A stretch of DNA of 64,000 nt from Cryptomeria japonica (taxonomy: Eukaryota > Streptophyta > Pinopsida > Cupressales > Cupressaceae). Where the stretch lies: NCBI RefSeq assembly GCF_030272615.1, contig NC_081415.1:600555644-600619643 (forward strand). The letters run 5' to 3'. Shown piece after piece: positions 45,822 through 57,340 of this stretch. Each line of letters begins with the position of its first letter. Position 1 is the stretch's first letter. The notes beneath the pieces were generated by a model. That model saw only the letters and a list, made by a program, of their open reading frames with translations. It was not told the DNA's origin and made no database searches. Position numbers and translations under genes: made by a program.

Positions 45822-46587
45822 GATAGCAGAAAAGAAGATTGCAAAGAGTCAAGAAGAGTGCAAGAAAGAAGACACAAGAGACACCCCCCCTTTTCACTAG
45901 TCTTTGAAATCAACCCCCCCAAATATTACAAGGTTGGCACTTTATAATTAGTGCATTTACAAGGCTTTTATCAGATTACAATGCTTTCTAAGGCTTTAAT
46001 GGCCAAAATAGAAAGTTTAAATAAATTTAACACAAAATCTGAAAAAATTAGCCTTATAGCTGCTCAATGTATCTTAATACCTTTCCAACAACTATTCGTT
46101 TTTGTAAAATAGAGTTGTGAGAAGAAAGATATGATCTATAGAAGGGAAAAAAACATGCAGCTGATTCAACCTGCAATATCTAAAAAATAAGGGTAGAATA
46201 TTTCAATAAGACCTGTAATTATGAAGAGTGCTCATTTCCAGCTTTCCGTCAAGTACTCTGATTTTTTTTTTTACTGTGTTCTCCAAACTCTGAATTTGGT
46301 GAAATAAAAGTCACTTATGATTTTCACAAGCCTTCTGGACACTCTGGAAATGCTAAAGAAGCCTCCAATATTACCAAAAATGCTGCAATCACCCAGATCT
46401 CAAAGAACACATATATAAAACCAGATTTAACTAGAAGCTTATTTTCCTTTAAACTGTTCTGATTCTCCAGATCACATGAAAATGCAGGAGAAGAGCATAC
46501 TTGGTTTTTAAGAAAAATATTAGCTATCTAACAATCTCAAATCTCTCAAATAAATCAGAAAAGCAATGAGCTATACCAGACAACACG

Positions 46588-46599
46588 GCTCTGATACCA
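46588..46599 (-). other. Primer-binding site of young copia
   Basis: The reverse complement TGGTATCAGAGC matches the 3' end of initiator tRNA-Met and touches the 5' LTR at 46600. A leader of about 766 bp without long frames separates it from the gag start. Confidence 0.95.
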
Positions 46600-47261
46600 T
46601 GTTAAATTCTGTGAGAAACAAGAATTGAGCCAGGATCTGATGTCGGTCATAGATCACATGCAACTCCAAGCAACAGATGATCGAAGATCAAAATAGCTGA
46701 ATGAAGATAAATCTGATATGAGAGAAAAATAGAGATAAAGAAGAGAATTTAGAGAAGACTCTCACCGAGCTATCACTTCCCTTGTGAAGGTGAGAGTATA
46801 TTGCTTATTATATAGAAAAATAATAGCATATACAACCAAGAGGTGCATTAACTCCCACCTCCATAAAAAGTGGGAGGTTTTACCTACTACCCCATAAAAG
46901 GTGGGAGGTTTTTACCTACTTGGTAAATGTCAAAATATGTGGCATAACCTCCTTACATGAAAACAAAAAAGGAGTTATAAGAGGTGGCACATAAGGCCAA
47001 AAGAGGGTGAGAAACCCAACTACCCCATAACCCACTTAGGTAATGACAAAATAGTGGTTATGAGAGGTGGCACAACAAGCCAAAAGAGGGTGTGTAACTC
47101 AACTACCCATGTGAGGTGGAGAGTTACACATGTAGCTAATGTATTCCGCCACGTGTCCTCATATTAACCACACCTAATAACCTAAGCAAGCTTAATAATA
47201 TATGTGTAGGAAAAATAAATACCCCCTAACATAAGGAAAATTAAAAAAACCTACACTAACA
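46600..47261 (-). repeat. 5' LTR of young copia
   Basis: Equal in length to the 3' LTR (662 bp). The transcriptional TATA box CTATATAATAAGC is at about 46802-46814 on the minus strand. TSD TAGAC follows at 47262-47266. Confidence 0.95.
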
Positions 47262-48147
47262 TAGACATCTCAAATTCCTTTTGCATATCATTAGCAAACT
47301 TCATACTCAAATCATCATCTCCTCCAAAAATAATGTCATCCACAAACATTTCAAAAATCAAAATGTTATCATTCTCAACCTTAAAGTATAGGTTAATGTC
47401 AGCAGTACCTTTACAAAATCCCAACTTCATCAAATACTTATCTAATCTAGAATACCAGGCTCTAGGGGATTGCTTTAGTCCATAAAGTGTTTTCTTCAAT
47501 CTGCATACCATGTCTCCTTCATCTGATAATGAAAATCCTTCTGGTTGCTCAATGTAGACCTCCTCTTCTAGATCTCCATTTAAAAAAGCTAACTTGACAT
47601 CCATCTGATAAACCTTGAAATTATTGTAAGCAACATATACAAGCAACAATATAACAAATTCAATTCTAGCTACAAGAGAAAAAGTTTCCTCATAATCAAT
47701 ACCTTCCATTTGCGAGCATCCTTTACTTACCAATCTTGCTTTGTTTCTCACCACTTCTTCGGCTTCATTCAATTTATTTCGGAACACCCATTTAGTACCA
47801 ATCATATTCTTGTCTTTAGGTCTCAGAACAAGCTCCCAAGTGTTATTCTTCTCAATCTGATTCAACTCTTTCTCCATATTTTTTATCCAATTCTCATCCT
47901 TACATGTTTCAACAACATCTTTAGGCTCAATTTTGGAAATCGGGCATATCTCTTTAGCAACAAGTCTTCTCCTTGTCATCACACCTTTATTTGTATCACC
48001 AATAATCTGATTCTCAGAATGATTCGATTTCACATACCTCAGAGTCTTCTAATTATTTTAATTTTTAGGCTCTTGAACTTCTTCACCAGTAGCAGCAATA
48101 TCCAGATTAACTATCTCAACAAGATCATTCTGCTTCAAGATCTCAAT
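47262..48147 (-). pseudogene. pol: RT of copia A, upstream half
   Basis: The frame at 48033 leads from the pol linker ([20 protein letters not shown]) into [72 protein letters not shown] and the catalytic box [10 protein letters not shown]. The active-site DD is intact. It is cut after EFEMS by the young element; the remaining residues before the stop at 47251 belong to the inserted LTR. The short plus-strand frame at 47710-48261 is a shadow. Confidence 0.9.
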
Positions 48148-49447
48148 CTATGCAGGCTTAGAAACAATATCCTGATCATCAATCTCATATCCGCATGCTC
48201 TGATCTGCTTCCCATGACATTCATCAACCTTCACATTTTCACTTTCCACTATCTTCTTTAACCTCTTATTGTAACACCAGTAGGCCTTTCTCTTAGCAGA
48301 ATATCCCAAGAAGATTTGTTCATCACACCTTCCATCAAACTTTCCTATATCCTCATCTCTTTTGATATAACATTTGCTTCCAAAAACTCTGAAATATCTA
48401 ATTGTAGGAACATGACCAAACCATAGCTCATTAGGAGTCTTATCAGAATCACCTTTTATATGCACCCAGTTGAATGTGTAAACAACAATGCTAACATCTT
48501 CTTTCCAAAAGGTTTGCACAACATTTCCTTCAATCAACATCATTCTAGCAAAATCCAAAATTGTTCTTCCTTTCAACAACTCCATTCTGCCGAGGGGTTA
48601 TAGGAGCAGATAACTATCTTCTAATTCCATTCCTCTCACAAAATGTATCAAATTCATCGGATCTGAATTATCCCCCTCTATTAGAGCTCAGACACTTCAG
48701 CTTCAACCCTGTCTTAGTCTCCACCTTTGCTTTGAATATCTTGAATTTCTCCAGTGCTTCTGATTTCTCCCTTAGAAAAGTCACCCACATCATTCTAGAG
48801 TAGTCATCAATCAACAACATGAAATACTTGTCACCCTGCATGCTTCTCACTCTTGTAGGACCACACAAGTCAGTATGCACAAGATCTAATAGTCCATTAG
48901 ATGTATAAAACTTACTTTTAAATGATTTTCTTGTCTACTTTCCCAAATGACATTCTTTACATACTGGATTAGAGGGCTTTACAAGATTAGGAAAATCCCT
49001 AATAGCTTGAGTAGAACTTATACTTATCATGCAGTCAAAATTAACATGACACATCCTCCTATGCCACAACCAATTTTCATCTATATGTGCAATCAAACAA
49101 CAATTCTCACTAACATTCAAGTGAAAGATATTGCCTTTAGTCTTAGTCCCCGTTGCAATCTCTATACCAGAGGCATTCAGAATCTTGCATTTACCATTGT
49201 TGAACTGCAAATCACATCCCTGGTCAACCATCTGTCCAACACTCAAAATATTATGCTTTAAACCTTCAACATATAAGACATCAACACTATTATTCTTACC
49301 ACCAAAATATATAGAACCTCTACCATGAATCACACAAGCTTTATCATCTCCAAATATCACTACACTACCATCGTACCTTTCCATATAAACAAATTTATTT
49401 TTATCACCTGTCATATAATGTGAACAACCACTGTCAATTACCCATTA
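48148..49447 (-). pseudogene. pol: Protease and integrase of copia A
   Basis: The protease is WVIDSGCSHYMTGDKNKF, with D-S-G, after a TAA at 49445-49447. A GAG-pre-integrase zinc region follows (WLWHRRMCHVNFD, CKECHLGK). The integrase core gives HTDLCGPTRV with the first Asp, but the second catalytic Asp, expected in LRSDRGGEF, reads SSNRGG followed by a stop, so it is Asn. PRQNGVVERKN keeps the Glu. Further stops interrupt 48585-48700. The C-terminal part (48585-48148) has KTPNELWFGHVPTIRYFRVFG. The loss of the second Asp alone would inactivate strand transfer. Confidence 0.85.
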
Positions 49448-50614
49448 ATCTTTCTCTCCAATCTTAGCAGCCAAAGCTTTCTCCTCAACAATGCATCTTG
49501 TAGAATTCGGTGGTACCAGATCATCTTCCTTGATAGAAATAAATACAAATTCATCACCTAAATTCCCATTGTCTGATTCCTCATCTATCACACCTTCATT
49601 AGCAGCATAATAACATCTCTTTTGATTTCTGTATTTCCAGTTAGGCTTATAGGGCTTGTCATACTTATCATGCTTTTCATATCTATCATGCTTATTAAAT
49701 ATATCATGTCTTTCATGCTTATCATACATAAACATTCTTTTAGGACACTTAGAAGCAAAATGTCCTATCTTCTTACAAGAGAAACATTTCAAAAGTAACT
49801 TTCTATCATACTTACCGGCTCCCTTAGGCAATCTCTGAGCAATAAGTGCTTCAAGCTTATCCAACTCTTTCTCCTGCTCTTCCATCTCTCTCATTTATCT
49901 TTCATATCTTGAAACCCTAGATGAAATCTCTCCCGGATCATACAACTTCTTCTCGGATACAGAGGCTTTAAATACAATCTCAATTTTACCATGTGAATCT
50001 CTAAATTTGCTGAACTCAAATACAACTAACTTACTGACCAACATATCTCTTTTCACAGTAGTCACACTCTGAATCTCATCAATAATAGCAACTTTAGCTT
50101 TGTAAGCATAAGGAAAAGATCTTAGTACCTTAACAACAATCTCATCTTCCTCAAGAGTTCTACCGACACATCTGATGTTCATAACAAGTTCATTCACTTT
50201 ATCCATAAAGGATATTATATTCTCATCTTATCCCTTCTTCAATGTCTCATACTTTCCTTTCAAACTTTGCAACTTAGCAACTTTAACTTGTGCATCTCCT
50301 TCATACAAGACCTCTATCTTTTTCCATATCTCATGTGCAGTTTGAAGTCCCATCACATTAGTCATCTCCGAATTGGTCAAGGCACTCAACAACGCTTCCT
50401 TAGCTCTTATGTTATGTTCAACTTCCTTAATTTCATCAGCAGTAATTGGTCCATTCAAAGGAACATTGTAGACATTCCTTGTAATCTTCCAATAATCTTC
50501 TCCAAGATACTTCAAATGAACTTCCATTCGGTCCTTCCATATAGTATACTTATTTCCATCAAATCTAGGACTCTTCTTCTTGAACACATAGTTTTCCATC
50601 CCAAATCTCCTCAA
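49448..50614 (-). pseudogene. gag: Gag of copia A
   Basis: Starts at 50614 (MRRFGMENYVFKKKSPRFDG) and follows a copia Gag pattern: YTIWKDRMEVHLKYLGEDYW, TAHEIWKKIEVLYEG, KVLRSFPYAYKAKVA. The CCHC knuckle CFSCKKIGHFASKCPKR is intact. A His/Asp/Lys-rich repeat follows (YDKHERHD, NKHDRYEKHDKYDK, about 49740-49640). Stops at 50228-50230 and 49895-49897 divide it, and the frame stops again at 49445. Plus-strand frames listed here are shadows. Confidence 0.85.
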
Positions 50615-50641
50615 GTGGTTAAGCTTCTACCAGAGGATCTA

Positions 50642-50653
50642 TCTCTGATACCA
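50642..50653 (-). other. Primer-binding site of copia A
   Basis: The reverse complement TGGTATCAGAGA differs from the initiator tRNA-Met site by the last base. Two bases separate it from the 5' LTR. Confidence 0.8.
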
Positions 50654-50655
50654 CT

Positions 50656-52004
50656 TGTTGGCAACATAAAGGGAAAACTAAGAGGGGAGGGGGGGTGTGA
50701 ATTAGTTTTCACTAGATTAAACAAATTAAGCACTATCTCAGATCTTATCAACTACAACAAAAAGAAAGATAACAACAACAACAGAAACACACATAACACC
50801 AATATTTTGATGTGAAAAACCTGGTTAAGAAAAAAACCATGGTGGGAACCTACCCACAATAAGATGATACTCTACAGTAGTATGTGTAAATATTACAATG
50901 GGGAATGCACATACATTCAGGCATACTGCCTAGAGATCATTGCTCAAATTACAATGACCCAGAAGGCTCCAACCCTTAGGGAAGGTTCACTACCTTACAA
51001 ATATATTCAGACTACATCCAGAAAAGATGAACTGCAAAAATAACATCTACTAATGCCCGATGACAGTTCCGGTTAAGCTCATATGTCTGCCCTTCACCAA
51101 TCTCTCCTCAATACACCATATTGAAAGAATAATTTACTTGATTGCACATACACCACTCTTTGATAATGTAGACTCAACAACAACCACCCAATTACATGAA
51201 TATTACACCCATTTATACAAATCATCAACCTTGACTACAAGGTCGGCCAAACCCTTAACACCTAATTACAAAATTACACCACAAATTACATAAATCAACC
51301 ATCAAACCAATACAATATCATAATCAACATAGCATGGACCTAAATAAACTCCTCAAACACACATCACCACCAGAAATCTCGCCAATATCAACCGCAATAG
51401 GTTAAACCACTAGAAATACTGCATAACATGAAGAATATCACCAGACCCATAAGATCATCAAGAACATGCACAATGATCAATGCAAACTATTAGAACAAAT
51501 AGGACATGATTATAAAATACCAACAAGCACGTTAGAATAATCCGCAATAGCTGCACCAACACCACTTAATCAAATCTTCATCTATCAACACACTAACATT
51601 CAAGAACACTTAATATCATCAACTCGGACAAGAAAGATAGCTTGCAGAGCATCAAATCATGAACCATATGAAATGAAGATACACAAGAACACCCCAAACA
51701 CTCCCAAATTCACAACACAAGATATGATCATACCGAAGCACAATAGATCAAACACCAGAACACTGCAACATTGAAAACTAATCTTCATACCAGAATCCTC
51801 AAATTGATCAAATCATCACATAGAATCATGGAATCAATAAAGAATGAAGTATCTCTAGTTGATTCAACATAGAAAATAGATAAACCAACTAGATCAACTC
51901 ACTGCAATCACTGGATCACCAAAACAATTCTTTGGAACACCAAAACACAGGAATATGTTGACATCAATGACAACAACATATCCTATCAACAACAATATCC
52001 AACA
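50656..52004 (-). repeat. 5' LTR of copia A
   Basis: 1349 bp from TGTTGGCAAC to CCAACA. Similar to 38363-39702 over its length but with many substitutions. Contains the conserved hairpin block near 50845-50860 and the CAAAATATTGG block. The solo LTR at 6777-8020 belongs to the same family. Confidence 0.9.
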
Positions 52005-55000
52005 AATTCTTCCAAGAAAGATGGGAAAATGGGTTGCCATCTGTGTGTGACACAATAATAATCTACATATCTACCTTTTCCTTTTGCATTTTTTTTGTTT
52101 CTTTGACAACTCTACTATGAGTACTACTTGGTAGGCCCTTTCTACAAAATGTGCATTAAGCTAAATATATTTTATTTTTGATGGATAGGTGTAGAGTTGA
52201 AAATTGCATACCCTTTGGCAATTTCACGTATACTTTTATATCCTTTTTAGTGTCCATTCCCCTAGTATTTGTTTAGGTCCATATTAGTCCTTGCATTAGC
52301 CTTTTCCCTTTTCAAATGCTCAGAGTCATTTTTTAGCAACCACCTTTCTGCATTTTTATATTAAACACATATTTATCTCATCTCCTATCATTTTTTAAAA
52401 TGATTTGTTTGGACACTAGTGTGTAGCATTGATGTTCATGTATTGTGCTAAAGTCTTGTGACATTTTTTACATTCAAAGGTCATTTCTAATTATTTTGCT
52501 ACTTTTCATCTACCCAGGTCAGGTAGAAACAACTCAAAATATTCCAAAACATCTCAACACCTCTTTCTTTCCCTCTTCTTATTTTTAAATCCATATTTTC
52601 ACTACAATAAATAGCTCTTGAATCCTATCACAAATGCTATTGGTTCTCTCTTAAAATCTCTTAGCTTTCAAAACTCTCTCTCTCACCGACTCTCTCTCCC
52701 CCTCCCCCTCTCTCTTTGTCTAGCTTGCACAACTCTTTATAGCTTGATACGATAGTCTTAGTCTCTCATATTGGTCTTTGCAACTCTCTTGGCTTCCTCA
52801 AGCCTCTTTAGTAATATCTTTCTATTTGTCTTACGTCTTTGAGAACTCTAGGATTTATCACATACCTAGTGTATTAAATCATTTATCATTCTATCTATTT
52901 AAATATTTTGATCAATCTATCTATCTGGCTATTATGGAGGTGGAAACATCAAAACAAGGACTTGACTAAGATCCCTAAAAAACCCTAAACAATTTTCCTC
53001 TTTTTTTGTGTGTAGGTTCATGGAGATATTCAAACACGTGAAGGTTTGATTGTATCTATTTATCTAATTTCTATTCATGTCTCTTATCTAGTATCTATTG
53101 TTACATTTTTAACTTCTTTGTTTCATAGGTTAACCAAAGTATAGAGTTGGGTCTTTGCTAATTTATGAGTACTTGTTGTTGTGGTCCATATGAGACTACA
53201 ACATACCATGCAAACATACATTGCATTGTTGACCTTGGCTGAGACACTTATATTTTGGTCAAAGACTCTGCGTCATTTGTACTTTCCATTTTCATATTTA
53301 GGAACTTCATTCTATTTGTCTATAATTAGATATATTCACTAGTTCAACAAATTGGAGATATTTGAATGTATGTAGTGAAATTGGTTCTCAAAGGAATATA
53401 TTTTTTCTTTTGCAGAGTCACATTTCCTCCATACAACATGCATAAAATAATGATGTATTTAGACGTTTCTTTTGTGTACTCATTTTTAAATATTCTTTAG
53501 AAAAATTCTCTTTGACATGGATTTATTTTGAGTTTCTTAAATAAATACATCGTATAGTTCTATGGCATACAATTTTAATTTGCAATCTTATTTTTATCTT
53601 TTTTAATACCATTATTTTTCCCAATCCCACTATAATATGGTATGTCCCTTCAACTTTGTGCTAATGTAGGTTCCTCTTTGATGGTTTTACACTCAAATTC
53701 AAAATACATTTTAATTTTTATGATATAAGTTATAAACTCTTTTGGATTCAAGATCCCTGAATAGGTTGGGAGTTCCAAATTCTAATACGATTCTTGTAAA
53801 CATATCTTTCATGGTGCCTCCTCAAAGTTGAGTTCCAATAGTCCAACTATATAACTTCTTTCTCTTGTCCTTGATAACGTATTTCATAATAGTCACTCTT
53901 CTTCTCTAAATAATCTATAATTAATATTTTTCTAAAAGTTGTTTAACATGTGAGAAAGTTTTGCCACAAATGGTGCTCTCCCATCTATATTATTTCCTAC
54001 TCTTATTATTTTGTGGGTCATAGCTCCACTGGTCAACTTGAAATGTGACACATGCACAGATACACTTTGTTACAGATATCATCAAACTCACTCATGGGAC
54101 TTGGCTATCAATTGAAACCATTTCATGCAATTTATGTAAGTGGGTCAAATGAACAATCAATTAAATATTTCCTAGAATTACATAAAAAAGAAAAATAAGA
54201 TAGGAAGATCAATAAATAATTAACAAAACATGCGGAATATATTATTGAAGAAATGCACATCCTATTGGCCACTACAAAATTGATGACATCCAACCAAACT
54301 ATGATACTCAACACAATGATTACAATCATTCTACTTGGAGAGACTCTCAATGGTACAATATATCCCCTTTATACAAGTGTATCCATGCTTAGGAACCACT
54401 TTATTCTCACCCTTATCTTCATCTTTCCTCGTATGTATGCTTCATCTCTTCTACAACCATTACAACTAGTTGTGAGTGACTCAATTTTCTAATGATGTGT
54501 ATAAATATAATGGAAGTGTTAAACTTGCACAATATTCACAATCTAGTATAACTACAACTTCAAAAAGTGTGATGTATAATAGTCAATCCATAGATGAGAT
54601 AATGAAAAGTTAACTATTTACACCACCTAATTCTAATGAAATTTTCATGAAACCTAATGCTTCAAATTTCATTATTTCCTATTTTTATTAGATGTCATTA
54701 TAACACTATTAAAAGTTGGTAGAGCCTAGCATATATAAAGAATTTGACTCAAATTTTTCTAATTATAGTTAAATAGTGGCTCCTTCACAAGTTCAATAGC
54801 TAACAAGAAGACTTGATCCCTCTTGGCTTCCCTAAGCCTGTGCAATAATGCATGACACCTTGTAATATTCTCTACTATTGTAGTTTCATAAGGGTTATTT
54901 ATACTATTACTTATGCAAAAGTATACTTTATCTTGTGTTCATATGTGTGACACCAAATGTACATATCTAATAGTTTTCATCATAAAGTTGTAAAAATGAA

Positions 55001-55061
55001 TTAGGCTTTCAACCACAAACATGCAAAACTAAAAACACTAAATGCATAACTTTCAAACCAA
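52005..55061. other. AT-rich spacer between copia A and B
   Basis: No gene or recognisable element. A pyrimidine-rich stretch of CT and CCT repeats lies at 52672-52722, followed by CTTTGTCTAGCTTGC. A plus-strand frame at 54253-54492 has no recognisable motif. Compositional runs are typical of old degraded DNA. Confidence 0.5.
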
Positions 55062-55066
55062 AACAT
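55062..55066. repeat. Presumed target-site duplication of copia B (AACAT)
   Basis: The five bases before the 5' LTR. The second copy would lie beyond the right edge, so this cannot be confirmed. Confidence 0.35.
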
Positions 55067-56283
55067 TGTTGGCCATTTGGTGGAATTGATTATGTGTTGC
55101 ATTGATGTTTTGTCATTGATGCCAACACTAGCTGTTTGGATGCTTTACCGACACCCTTATGGTCTCGGTAGGTTGAGTGGTTTCTGGTTAACTTGGATCG
55201 GACGTGATCTGGTAGGCTCTGGTATAGTTTGGTGATGGAATTGGCTTGTTCATGATACTCATGCTCATATTTGGCCAGTTGGTTTTGGTCTACTAATCAG
55301 ATGATATCCTGCTTGCCTAGAAGCTTGGTTTCTGGTTTCGACGAGGGTTTCACTGGCAGAGCTTTTGGTGGAGATATTTGATGAATTGCATAAGTGGTGT
55401 TGGTGCAGCCTCTGGTGAAGTTTCAAGATGTTGTTGGTGATCATGTTTGAGACTTGGTGGATGAAGATCATTGCTAAAGCGTATGGACCTATACTTGGTC
55501 CCGGTTGATCTGGGTTATGGACTGACTTTAATGTAATGTGTGGATAGGACCTATTGATGTGTTTCTAGGATGTCTTATGTGTTGGATATTATTTGTTTGG
55601 TAAGGCCGACATTGTTTGTAATTTTATAATTGGTATATTGTCTGATGGCCGACCTAATTGTTTATAGTCGAGGGTTTGTATATATAGATGTAAGATCTCA
55701 TTGCAGATTATCATGGTTATTGTTAGAGGTCATGGTCAAGGAATATAATGTGCGAATAATGTAATATCATTCAGGAAGAGGAGTTCATCGATCATTGGAG
55801 ATTGAATTGGGTTTGTGTAAGAGGATTTAGTCCTCCGATATTGAGCTTAACCGGAACTGTACTCAGGCATAGGAGATGCTATCTTTTGCAGTTCAACACT
55901 TCTCTGGCTTGTAGTTTGGATTTCTATGTAGTTAGTGAGGCTCCTTTTGTGATGAGCAGTGCGCTCTAGGTTGTTGGCCTTCCTGCAAGCGTCAACCCCT
56001 CAACTATAATTCACATACTTACTGTAGAAGTATTATTTGACTGTGGGTAGGCTTCCCACCATGGTTTTTCCCCTTACCGGGTTTTCCACGTACAAATCTT
56101 GGTGTCACGTGGATGGTATTTATTCTGTAATTATTGTTTATGCTTAATTGGTTTATCTTCTATTCCGGTATTAATGTTTTGGAATCTGGTATTAAAGTTT
56201 AAATTGCTAATGGTTCCGGTAATCTGTGACAAATGATTCACCCCCCTTTTCAGTTGTCTTTTGGTTATTTGAACTGTCTAACA
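55067..56283 (+). repeat. 5' LTR of copia B
   Basis: 1217 bp from TGTTGGCCATTTGG to GAACTGTCTAACA. TATA box TATATATAG at 55679-55687. The GTGGGTAGGCTTCCCAC hairpin block (56043-56059), CCACGTACAAATCTTGGTG, and the C-rich end before CAGTTGTCTTT are shared with the A-type LTRs. Plus frames listed inside are shadows. Confidence 0.9.
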
Positions 56284-56284
56284 A

Positions 56285-56296
56285 TTGGTATCAAAG
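56285..56296 (+). other. Primer-binding site of copia B
   Basis: TTGGTATCAAAG, beginning one base after the LTR. It differs from the canonical TGGTATCAGAG by one base. Confidence 0.75.
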
Positions 56297-56340
56297 ATTG
56301 GTCCTCTCTATAGAAAGCTTAACCGCTTGAGGAAGATCCT

Positions 56341-57340
56341 ATGGTGACTAACAATTCAAGTTCATCCAATTCTTCTGGAGCTATCTTTCGAAGGGATATT
56401 CTGAGGCTTGATGGAATAAACTACATAGTATGGAAGATTCGATGGAGACTCATCTAAGATATCTTGGCAAGGAGATTTGGGAGATCACATAGAATGGTGT
56501 CACACCCTATAATATGGGATCTGGAAATCCTCCTCCGACAAACCTAGACAAGGAGTGTGAGAATGATTGTAGAGAAAGAGGAGCCATCTTGTGTGCCCTT
56601 TCTGATCAACAAACAATGGGATTAACCAACAAATCATCTAGAAAGGCTATATGGGATAAGTTGGAGAGTCTTAATGAATGTGACCCTACAGTAAAGATTG
56701 CTAAACTTGATGGTTACCAGGTGAGATATGAAAACTTGAAGATGGAAGAAGATGAAAAGATTACTGCATTCATGGAAAGGGTAAATGAGATTGTTATGGG
56801 AATTCAATTTTGTGGTGGAAATCTGAGCGAAGATGAAATTGTTTCTAAAGTCTTGAGAGCCCTACCACCAACTTACAAAATGGCTATTGCTATTAATGAG
56901 TTGAGAACAATGGCCAATACATCTGTCAACAAAGATAATTTGGTTGGGAAACTATCTTCTTTTGAGCTTGAAGAAAATGGACCTTCTGGAGTTGTGAAGT
57001 CTGAACCTGCTTTTCATGCATCTACATCTACAACCGGCAAGCAAGACTGGAAAGATTTGTATGCAAAGGAATTGGAAGATATGAAGAGAGTAAATGATGA
57101 GTTTGAGCAACTTGAAGCACTATTTGCTAGAAGAGTACTGAAAGGACCGATAGGAAGTAAGTATGAAGGAAAAGCACCTTTTAAATATTTTGCATGTAAT
57201 AAGATTGGTCATTTTGCATCTAGATACATCCTAAAAGGAATTCAAGATTCAAAGAAAGAGTTAGAAGATCATTTAAGCCTAACCCTGGATATCAGAACAA
57301 GTATAAATACAAGAAAAATAGAGACAAATCATGCTACATA
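56341..57340 (+). pseudogene. gag: Gag of copia B
   Basis: Starts at ATG 56341 (MVTNNSSSSNSSGAIFRRDI). A frameshift near 56440 breaks the WK.R.E.HL motif, then a TAG follows at 56490-56492. From 56514 the frame covers the usual Gag body (NKSSRKAIWDKLESL, KVLRALPPTYKMA). The zinc knuckle reads YFACNKIGHFASRY; two of its four expected zinc ligands, the first and last Cys, are Tyr, consistent with G-to-A changes. A further frameshift between 57240 and 57340 separates it from pol. Confidence 0.85.

Larger units (their letters stand above)
40879..47261 (-). mobile_element. Young full-length Ty1/copia element nested in copia A
   Basis: A 6383-bp minus-strand element. Both LTRs are 662 bp and differ by eye at only about two positions. 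The target duplication TAGAC is perfect, the primer-binding site (46588-46599) touches the 5' LTR and a polypurine tract (41541-41550) touches the 3' LTR. One gag-pol frame of 1373 codons has a single internal TAG. The host RT reading resumes on the other side, which proves insertion into a pre-existing element. It is the least decayed mobile element in the window. Lineage is not assigned; pol features differ from the SIRE-like A and B. Confidence 0.95.
38363..52004 (-). mobile_element. Ty1/copia element A, decayed, carrying a nested copia
   Basis: A minus-strand element with LTRs at 38363-39702 (3') and 50656-52004 (5'), flanked by GATTC and AATTC, probably a 5-bp target duplication with one change. 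Without the nested insertion (40879-47261) and its duplicated 5 bp the element is 7254 bp. Coding order from the right is Gag, protease, integrase, RT, RNase H. Each is broken by stops or shifts. Its RNase H region (RPDIMHVVCLCARFQ, KKIFRYFKGT) resembles SIRE-type copia elements. Element B (55067-64000) is a related family in opposite orientation. Confidence 0.9.

Noticed and set aside
47710-48261. 183-codon plus-strand frame
   Set aside because: Antisense shadow of copia A pol; it has no motif of its own.
50267-50815. 182-codon plus-strand frame
   Set aside because: Antisense to copia A gag and running into its LTR.
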